Shown: positions 6,047 to 11,071 of the stretch, in pieces
How positions within the stretch are numbered: the first letter of the stretch is position 1
Layout: each line of letters begins with the position of its first letter
Assembly: GCA_031292015.1 (NCBI GenBank)
Contig: JARLHY010000081.1
Coordinates: 1 to 11,071 of the forward strand
DNA: 11,071 nt
Source: Negativicutes bacterium
GTDB lineage: Bacteria > Bacillota_C > Negativicutes > Sporomusales_B > JARLHX01
Reading direction: 5' to 3'
Made by a program: the position numbers and the translations under genes
Notes under the pieces: generated by a model
What the model was told of the DNA's origin: nothing
The model's database searches: none
The model's input: the letters and a program-made list of their open reading frames with translations, nothing else

Positions 6047-7327
6047 CTTGCAGATTACCGCCCGCGCCGCCCCGATGAGGTACAGCGAGCCTGCGACGCA
6101 GACCACTCCGTCCGGGCCGGCCAAGCCCAGTGCCCTCGCGTAGCCCTCCTCGATGGAGGCCACGGTCTGGACCCGCGAGGTCGCAAGCAACCGGGCCACA
6201 GCCGCTGGGTCGGCGGCCCGTTCCGACTCCGGCCGGACGACCACCGCAGCATCCTCAGCCCTGATAAGCGCCCCGGTAATACCGACCACGTCTTTGTCGG
6301 CCAGAACGCCCAGCAAAAACACTATCTCCCTGCCGGGGCAGACCTCATCCAGGGTGGCCCGCAGCGCCCGGGCGCCGTCCGGATTATGGGCACCGTCCAG
6401 GATCACGGTGGGCTGATTGCCCACTACCTCAAACCGGCCGGGCCATACCACCGTTGACAGGGCCTGGCCGATGGCAGCGGTGGTGATCCGCGGTTCCCGC
6501 TCAGCCAGGACCCGCGACGCCATCACCGCCAGAGCACAGTTTTCCGCCTGATGGCGGCCGAGAAGAGCGAGGGAAAACGGGCCCAGATCACCATACCGGC
6601 GAGTGGTAACAGTCACCGACTGACAGCGCCCGGTCAGCCCACTGCCCAGGCCGGTAAAGTCCCGGCCGGCCACGTAGAGCGGCGCAGCCTTATCCGCAGC
6701 GGTTTTCCCGATCACCGCCAGCGCTTCACCTGCGGCGGCGGTGATCACCGGCGCCCCCTGCTTGATGATGCCGGCTTTATGGTGAGCGATTTCCGCCACC
6801 GTGTTGCCGCAGCGGTCGGTGTGTTCCAGGGTGACGTTGGTGATCACCGCCAGCTCCGGTATAATGACATTGGTGGAGTCCAGCAGGCCGCCCAGACCAA
6901 CCTCAATCACCGCGTATTCTACCCCGGCGGCGGCAAAGTAATGAAACGCCGCCGCGGTAAGCACCTCGAACTCGGTGGGGTGCTCCCAGCCCCCGGCCGT
7001 CATTTCGGCGACAAACCGGCTGGTGTGGGCGATGGCTTCGGCAAAAGCGCTCCTGGCGGCCGGCTCGGAATTGATCGTCATCCGCTCGGTGTAGTCCAAA
7101 AGGTGAGGCGAGGTGTACCTGGCGGTCTTGATGCCGGAGGCTGTCAGAATCGCCGCCAGCATCGCCGTGGTTGAGCCCTTGCCGTTCGTGCCGGTGATAT
7201 GGATGGATTTAAACCGCCGCTCAGGATGGCGCATCAGCTCCAGCAGCTTTTCGATCCTCTCCAGCCCGAAATTCATACCGAATTTATTCAGCGACGCCAG
7301 ATACTCCAGCGCCTGGTCGTAAGTCAT
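6044..7327 (-). CDS. folC: Folylpolyglutamate synthase / dihydrofolate synthase (Mur ligase family)
   Basis: The 427-residue cytosolic enzyme adds glutamate to folates and, if bifunctional, to dihydropteroate, using ATP. Mur-ligase motifs are clear: ATP-loop ITGTNGKGSTT (44-54), folate-site SPHLLDYTERMTIN (73-86), VGLGGLLDSTN (143-153), TNVTLEHTD (163-171), HHKAGIIK with the probable carbamylated lysine (182-189), WPGRFE (295-300) and DGAHNPDGARA (311-321) at the start of the C-terminal glutamate-binding domain. The length is normal. The frame extends upstream to a GTG at 7336, but ATG at 7325-7327 fits the AGGAAGTGG ribosome site better. It is downstream of valS, the usual order in Firmicutes, but separated by an exceptionally long structured spacer. 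The TAG stop overlaps the promoter of the next gene. Confidence 0.95.
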   Translation of the reverse strand: MTYDQALEYLASLNKFGMNFGLERIEKLLELMRHPERRFKSIHITGTNGKGSTTAMLAAILTASGIKTARYTSPHLLDYTERMTINSEPAARSAFAEAIAHTSRFVAEMTAGGWEHPTEFEVLTAAAFHYFAAAGVEYAVIEVGLGGLLDSTNVIIPELAVITNVTLEHTDRCGNTVAEIAHHKAGIIKQGAPVITAAAGEALAVIGKTAADKAAPLYVAGRDFTGLGSGLTGRCQSVTVTTRRYGDLGPFSLALLGRHQAENCALAVMASRVLAEREPRITTAAIGQALSTVVWPGRFEVVGNQPTVILDGAHNPDGARALRATLDEVCPGREIVFLLGVLADKDVVGITGALIRAEDAAVVVRPESERAADPAAVARLLATSRVQTVASIEEGYARALGLAGPDGVVCVAGSLYLIGAARAVICK

Positions 7328-7737
7328 GAAGACCACTTCCTAAATTTTAGTTGTCGTTTGAAACGCTCTTAGATGATCCCGCTGAGAGCCGCATTAAAAA
7401 CATAATCCTGGAGCGGCCGTGGCCGCAAAGGTGTCCGGCGATGTAGCGGAAGGATGATAGGCGTCGTTGGCTATGATTGCCGGTAACAGCATCGTACGGG
7501 CAGCCTTGGATGGCTGCCTGAGGAGCCACCGGCGCATGGACGCGACGTTGGCGACGTTACGATAGCCGTCGGCCTTAGCCTTACGACGCCTTCATCCGGA
7601 GCTCCGTCCGTCCGGCACTTTTGCGGCGGCGCATAACGTCGACGGAGCGGCGGAACTAGCCCAACCTCATATCGGGTTTTCCGGACACCACCCCTCATCC
7701 CAGGGACAATGACTAATAACTACAGATATTCCTACCC
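7328..7737. repeat. Structured non-coding valS-folC spacer; candidate repeat or MITE-like element at 7430-7689
   Basis: This 410-base gap holds no credible gene on either strand; the short open frames have arginine/proline-rich, feature-less translations. It is rich in inverted repeats. GGTGTCCGG (7430-7438) is matched by CCGGACACC (7681-7689) as possible termini of a 260-base element. GGATGATAGGCGTCGT (7452-7467) pairs with ACGACGCCTTCATCC (7583-7597) with one bulge. A perfect seven-base stem lies near the centre (7499-7505 with 7512-7518). Further short palindromes lie at 7413-7426 and 7597-7606. No T-run follows any stem, so these are not ordinary terminators. It could be a dispersed non-autonomous repeat, a structured RNA or a processing region between valS and folC. 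Confidence 0.45.
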
Positions 7738-9522
7738 TCACAGATTCTTATAAAACGTCAGCCGCTCCTGAATGGTTGCCAGCTTTTCGCGGTAATCCTG
7801 CTCCTTGGCCCGCTCCTTCTCGATGACCTCCGCCGGGGCTTTGGCCACGAAATTGGCGTTGGCCAGCTTGCTCCCGATCCGGGAAATCTCCGCTTCCAGA
7901 TTGCCAAGTTCCTTACTCAGCCGCGCCACTTCCTTCTCGGCGTCGATCAGCCCTTTCAGCGGCAGGTAGATCTCCACTCCGCTGACCACGGCCGTCATGG
8001 CGTTTTCCGGTTTGGGAGCGGCGGCAGGCAGTATCGTCACTGTTTCGGCCGACGCCAGGCTCTTCAGGTACTGGCTGTTTTCCGCCAGCATGCCTTCCAG
8101 CTTGGCACTGGCAGCCAGCAGAATGACCTCGCTCTTCTTGCCGGGCGGGACGTTGACTTCGGCCCGCATATTGCGGATCGCCTTGATGACTTCCATCACC
8201 AGCGTCATCTTCTCCTCGGCGTCGGCGTCGATGAGCTGCGGCTCTTCCTGCGGCCAGGCGGCGACAACGATGCTGTCGCCCTCGTGGGGCAGATGCTGCC
8301 AGATGGCCTCGGTGATGAAAGGCATGAACGGATGGAGCAGTTTCAGGGTATTACTCAGTACATACCACAGTACATGCTGCGCCGTGGCCCGGCCGCGGCT
8401 GTCGTCCTTGGCGTAAAGCCGTGCTTTGGCGGTCTCGATGTACCAGTCGCAGTATTCGTTCCAGATAAATTCATACAGACTCCGCGCCGCCTCGCCCAAC
8501 TCGAACCGGTCCAGATTGGCGGTAACCTCGGCAACCGTTTTGGCGTAGCGACTGAGGATCCAGCGATCGGCCAGAGTGTATTCGGCGGCGACGCCCGCCG
8601 GGTCGAAGTCGTCGAGATTCATCAGTACGAACCTTGACGCATTCCAGATCTTGTTGGAAAAATTGCGGCTGGATTCCACCCGCTCCCAGTAAAACCGCAT
8701 ATCGTTGCCTGGCGTGTTGCCGGTGATCAGCGTAAACCGCAGCGTGTCGGCGCCGTATTTTTCGATAACCTCCAGCGGATCGATGCCGTTGCCGAGGGAT
8801 TTTGACATCTTGCGGCCTTCGGCGTCCCGCACCAGCCCGTGGATGAATACATGCCGGAAGGGGATATTCTGTTGAAACTCCAGGCCCATGAACATCATCC
8901 TGGCCACCCAGAAGAAAATGATATCATAACCCGTCACCAGCACGCTGGTAGGGTAAAAGTGCTCCAGTTCCGGCGTTTTTTCCGGCCATCCCATGGTGGA
9001 AAACGGCCAGAGGGCCGAACTGAACCAGGTGTCCAGCACGTCCGGATCCTGTTCCAGCTTACCGCCGCATTTGGGGCAGACCGTGACATCGCTGCGGGAA
9101 ACGATGGTCTCGCCGCACTCGCAATACCAGGCCGGGATCCGGTGACCCCACCAGATCTGCCGTGAAATACACCAGTCGCGGATGTTTTCCAGCCAATTGG
9201 TGTAGACCTTGGTGAAGCGCTCAGGAACGAACTGGGTCTTCCCTGACGCCACCGCCGCCAGGGCCGGTTCGGCCAGCGGTTTCATTTTGACAAACCACTG
9301 TTTGGACACCAGCGGCTCGATCACCGTGCTGCAGCGCTGACAGTGTCCGACAGCGTGGAGATGCTCATCGATCCTGACCAGATAGCCCTGTTCCTTGAGG
9401 TCGCTCACCAGCGCCTTGCGGCATTCGTAGCGGTCCATTCCGGCATACCGGCCGGTCTCGGCCGCCATCGTCCCGTCAGGATTGATCACAACGATTTCCG
9501 GCAGCTTGTGGCGAAGCCCCAT
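7738..9522 (-). CDS. valS: Valyl-tRNA synthetase, C-terminal two thirds (after in-frame TAG)
   Basis: 594 codons continue in the same frame directly after the TAG at 9523-9525, beginning MGLRHKLPEIVVINPDGTM. They cover the rest of the CP1 editing domain, zinc-type cysteine pairs (CQRC at 61-64, CEC at 134-136, CPKC at 149-152) and the second Rossmann half with LDTWFSSALWPFST. KMSKSLGNG (KMSKS at 238-242) and the anticodon-binding helical bundle (FSNKIWNASRF, WILSR, YEFIWNEYCDWYIE, LLHPFMPFITE) follow, then the C-terminal coiled-coil tRNA arm (about 525-590). The ATG after the TAG has no Shine-Dalgarno, so a separate start here is unlikely. Combined with the 285 upstream codons the enzyme would be 880 residues, the usual bacterial size. 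No other damage is visible, which argues against old decay. Confidence 0.9.
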   Translation of the reverse strand: MGLRHKLPEIVVINPDGTMAAETGRYAGMDRYECRKALVSDLKEQGYLVRIDEHLHAVGHCQRCSTVIEPLVSKQWFVKMKPLAEPALAAVASGKTQFVPERFTKVYTNWLENIRDWCISRQIWWGHRIPAWYCECGETIVSRSDVTVCPKCGGKLEQDPDVLDTWFSSALWPFSTMGWPEKTPELEHFYPTSVLVTGYDIIFFWVARMMFMGLEFQQNIPFRHVFIHGLVRDAEGRKMSKSLGNGIDPLEVIEKYGADTLRFTLITGNTPGNDMRFYWERVESSRNFSNKIWNASRFVLMNLDDFDPAGVAAEYTLADRWILSRYAKTVAEVTANLDRFELGEAARSLYEFIWNEYCDWYIETAKARLYAKDDSRGRATAQHVLWYVLSNTLKLLHPFMPFITEAIWQHLPHEGDSIVVAAWPQEEPQLIDADAEEKMTLVMEVIKAIRNMRAEVNVPPGKKSEVILLAASAKLEGMLAENSQYLKSLASAETVTILPAAAPKPENAMTAVVSGVEIYLPLKGLIDAEKEVARLSKELGNLEAEISRIGSKLANANFVAKAPAEVIEKERAKEQDYREKLATIQERLTFYKNL

Positions 9523-10380
9523 CTAAAAATCGTTGGGGTCGTGGGCCGGCGTCACCTTGACCGCCCCGGTGCCGAAAGACGGATCGACATAGTCGTCGCC
9601 GACAATGGGCAGACGGCGGCCGACCATCGGCAGGATCAGTGTCTTGCCCACAAGGTGGCGGTAACGGTCGTCCTCCGGGTGGACCGCGACGCCGGTATCA
9701 CCGAGAATGGTCTCCGGCCGGGTGGTCGCCACCGTGACGTATTCGTCCTGGCTGCCTTCCACCGGATAACGCACATAATACAGGTTGCCAGGCTTCTCTT
9801 CGTGTTCCACCTCGATATCGCTCAGGGCGGTATTACAGCGCGGGCACCAGTTGGTGATCCGGTTACCCTGATAGATGAGTCCTTTTTCGTACAGCGATAC
9901 AAATACTTCCCGCACCGCCGCCGAGCAACCCTCATCCATGGTGAACCGCTCCCGCTGCCAGTCGCAGGAAGCTCCCAGCCGCTTCAGCTGATTGGTAATG
10001 CGGTCACCGTACTGCCGCTTCCAGTCCCATACCCGCTCGATAAATGCTTCCCGGCCAAGATCGTAGCGGGAAACGCCTTCCTTGGCCAGCATTTCCTCCA
10101 CCTTGATCTGGGTGGCGATACCGGCATGGTCGCAACCCGGCATCCACAGGGTATTGAAGCCCTGCATCCGTTTGGCGCGGATCAGGATATCCTGCAGGGT
10201 GTTGTCAAGGGCATGTCCCATATGCAGCTGACCAGTGACATTGGGCGGTGGGATGACAATACTGAACGGGATCTTGTCCTTCTCGACCTCGGCGTGAAAC
10301 ACGCCGCTTTTCTCCCACAGCGCGTACCATTTGTCCTCCTGGGCCGCCGGATCATATACGGTAGGGATACTGCTGTCCAT
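9523..10380 (-). CDS. valS: Valyl-tRNA synthetase, N-terminal third, ended by an in-frame TAG
   Basis: The class I synthetase start is intact: YDP...[29 protein letters not shown] (HMGH at 53-56), [13 protein letters not shown], and the beginning of the CP1 editing domain with [35 protein letters not shown] and [10 protein letters not shown]. The frame then meets TAG at 9523-9525, where ValRS proteins normally continue DPNDFE, so a single G-to-T change of GAG explains it. The stop falls inside the editing domain, so this fragment alone cannot charge tRNA. ATG at 10378-10380 is chosen over the TTG just before it, because GAGGAGG lies six bases upstream of the ATG. Expression is under a valine-type T-box. 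The cause could be sequencing error, a fresh mutation, suppression, or a second valS elsewhere. Confidence 0.9.
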   Translation of the reverse strand: MDSSIPTVYDPAAQEDKWYALWEKSGVFHAEVEKDKIPFSIVIPPPNVTGQLHMGHALDNTLQDILIRAKRMQGFNTLWMPGCDHAGIATQIKVEEMLAKEGVSRYDLGREAFIERVWDWKRQYGDRITNQLKRLGASCDWQRERFTMDEGCSAAVREVFVSLYEKGLIYQGNRITNWCPRCNTALSDIEVEHEEKPGNLYYVRYPVEGSQDEYVTVATTRPETILGDTGVAVHPEDDRYRHLVGKTLILPMVGRRLPIVGDDYVDPSFGTGAVKVTPAHDPNDF

Positions 10381-10413
10381 CAAAATCCTCCTCTGAATAA
10401 TAACTCAGCAACT

Positions 10414-10442
10414 AAAAAAGCCCCTCCATCCAATGAAGGACG
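10414..10442 (-). terminator. T-box-controlled intrinsic terminator before valS
   Basis: CCTTCA and TGGAGG pair around the loop TTGGA on the minus strand. The stem is followed by GGC and six T residues (10414-10419). It lies between the T-box sequence and the valS ribosome site, the expected place for the default terminator, whose 5' arm is sequestered when uncharged tRNA stabilises the antiterminator. Confidence 0.8.
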
Positions 10443-10677
10443 AAAGAACTGCTTCCGTGGTACCACCTTGCTTTCCGGACGGTAAATAACCGAGCCGGCT
10501 CTCCAGTCGATAACGGGACAACCCGGGCACGCCTAGTTCTAAGTTTCAGCGTGACGGCTCCAGGATGACTTTCCGCCGGATTCGCCGTGAAGCCTTCCAG
10601 CCTGTGGGCTTCTTCTCTAAAACGGCCGGAACGCGGCGTACTCTTCCTTTCGCAGCCTGTGGCACATAATCAATTCT
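10414..10677 (-). promoter_or_regulatory. T-box riboswitch leader controlling valS
   Basis: The leader of about 260 bases reads the charging state of tRNA-Val. The conserved T-box sequence AAGGTGGTACCACGG is at 10455-10469, with the TGGT that pairs with the tRNA acceptor ACCA. A small hairpin CGGT-TATTT-ACCG (10480-10492) matches Stem III. Upstream, a long Stem I region (about 10545-10655) contains AGAGAAG and GCTGGAAGG-like distal elements, and GAAAGTCATCC, where GTC at 10567-10569 followed by A is the probable valine specifier. A terminator hairpin closes the leader. Uncharged tRNA-Val should promote read-through into valS. The Stem I pairing and specifier were read by eye and need folding. 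Confidence 0.88.
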
Positions 10678-10684
10678 ATAGCTA

Positions 10685-10713
10685 AATATACTTCGCCTGC
10701 CACCAAATGTCAA
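10685..10713 (-). promoter_or_regulatory. Sigma-70-type promoter of the T-box-valS transcript
   Basis: A perfect TTGACA (10708-10713) is followed after exactly 17 bases by TATATT (10685-10690, five of six). The start would lie near 10677, immediately upstream of the T-box Stem I. The near-consensus boxes suit a strong constitutive promoter whose output is set by attenuation. Confidence 0.75.
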
Positions 10714-10728
10714 GTTGCCTGCCGCAGC

Positions 10729-10793
10729 CGGCCTCGGGCCGACTGAAGGCAAGCAGAAGTCAGGCACCCCGCCGCTTGAAAACAGGATGCCTG
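10729..10793 (-). terminator. Hairpin-rich spacer behind the repeat-protein gene; possible weak terminator
   Basis: Two inverted repeats lie between the repeat-protein stop and the valS promoter. One is CAGGCA with TGCCTG (10761-10766 and 10788-10793), extended by a further CC/GG pair. The other is CGGCC-TCG-GGCCG (10729-10741). Neither is followed by a clear T-run on the minus strand, so termination here would be weak or factor-dependent. I see no gene between 10714 and 10884. Confidence 0.3.
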
Positions 10794-10884
10794 CATCATT
10801 TCTATGTTTAAATCCCGCTTTTGGATTCTTCCTTAGAAGCCTTTAAGTATCGGATATCCGCGCTGAACTCCATCTGTCTCGCCG

Positions 10885-11071
10885 CTATTCGTCCTCTTCC
10901 ATCTCGCGCCAGTGGTGGTAACCCCAGCCCCAGGGGTGATAAGGGTGATAAGGATGAAAGCCCCAGCCCCAGGGATGATAGGGATGGTAGGGATAAAAAC
11001 CCCAGCCGCCGCCCCAACCCCATGGATGATAGGGATGATAGGGATGGTAGCCCCAGCCTGCTCCTACCCAC
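10885..11071 (-). CDS. His/Tyr/Pro/Trp/Gly tandem-repeat protein, partial (5' end beyond window)
   Basis: The last 61 codons of a minus-strand gene run to TAG at 10885-10887; no start codon is in the window. The translation has three copies of a 13-residue unit of the form YHPYHPYHPWGWG. Their first two residues vary (YH, FY, FH), and a GGWG insert sits after the first copy. The gene then ends in YHHWREMEEDE with an acidic tail. Histidine, tryptophan, tyrosine, glycine and proline make up nearly everything. Synonymous codon differences between copies (CAT/CAC, CCC/CCT, TAT/TAC) indicate selection on the protein. I do not recognise the family. Metal binding by the histidines, a spore-coat or surface role, or adhesive phase-separating behaviour are all guesses. 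Other frames across the repeat are shadows. Confidence 0.7.
   Translation of the reverse strand, partial: WVGAGWGYHPYHPYHPWGWGGGWGFYPYHPYHPWGWGFHPYHPYHPWGWGYHHWREMEEDE
10921..11049 (-). repeat. Coding tandem repeat (39-bp units) in the WGWG/HPY protein
   Basis: Three 39-bp units at 11011-11049, 10960-10998 and 10921-10959 encode the 13-residue repeats; a 12-bp GGWG insert separates the first two. Smaller 9-bp periodicity arises from the Tyr-His-Pro triplets. The array is in frame and imperfect at third codon positions. It is not a CRISPR array, because the units abut or nearly abut with no unique spacers. Confidence 0.8.

Noticed and set aside
7471..7698. Short minus-strand frame in the valS-folC spacer
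   Set aside because: Its Arg/Pro-rich translation has no ribosome site or domain and runs through strong inverted repeats.
9523..9525. Pyrrolysine or reassigned TAG codon in valS
   Set aside because: TAG is used as a normal terminator by several other genes here, there is no pyl gene in view, and the position is a plain Glu in homologues.
9343..10485. A 380-codon plus-strand open frame
   Set aside because: It is antisense to valS and the T-box leader, has no recognisable domain and runs through the attenuator hairpin.
10921..11049. CRISPR-like array
   Set aside because: The units abut or nearly abut with no unique spacers of constant length, and they encode an in-frame amino-acid repeat.
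10808..11071. Minus-strand Leu/Ser/Gly-rich repeat frame
   Set aside because: It is a frame shadow of the HPY/WGWG repeat. The true frame shows synonymous third-position variation and an independent stop at 10885-10887.

Overview
The window is about 11 kb of a moderately GC-rich bacterial chromosome in which every convincing gene lies on the minus strand, so transcription runs from right to left. The gene set suggests an anaerobic, Gram-negative-walled Firmicute (Negativicutes, Sporomusaceae-like). It combines a T-box-controlled valS followed by folC, a WaaL-type O-antigen ligase implying an outer membrane with LPS, and a sensory [FeFe]-hydrogenase operon. This taxonomic placement is an inference from gene content only.

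Right edge to centre (11071 to 6044). The window opens inside a gene whose C-terminal tail is a His/Tyr/Pro/Trp/Gly repeat. A hairpin-rich gap and a near-consensus promoter follow. A T-box leader with a probable GTC (Val) specifier then precedes valS. The valS frame is interrupted by a single in-frame TAG at 9523-9525, where related proteins normally have Glu. An unusual, highly structured 410-nt spacer separates valS from folC.

Centre (6046 to 4611). A promoter overlapping the folC stop codon drives a polytopic O-antigen ligase gene. That gene ends in an intrinsic terminator.

Left half (4602 to 1). A tightly packed operon encodes, in order: a DRTGG-domain protein, an RsbW-like ATPase, a HydS-type putative sensory [FeFe] hydrogenase, a second DRTGG protein, a PHP phosphoesterase, an HndA/NuoE-like 2Fe-2S subunit, an orphan GHKL ATPase and the start of an HndB-like 2Fe-2S protein. 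Seven of these genes are complete and the eighth is cut by the edge. Most junctions are overlaps or gaps of a few bases. The operon promoter overlaps an almost perfect Rex operator. A second, weaker Rex-like site precedes hndA. The likely picture is an NADH/NAD+-controlled operon. It would combine electron-bifurcating hydrogenase subunits, continuing beyond the left edge, with a redox/H2-sensing and phospho-signalling module.

I see no rRNA, tRNA, CRISPR array, transposase or phage gene.
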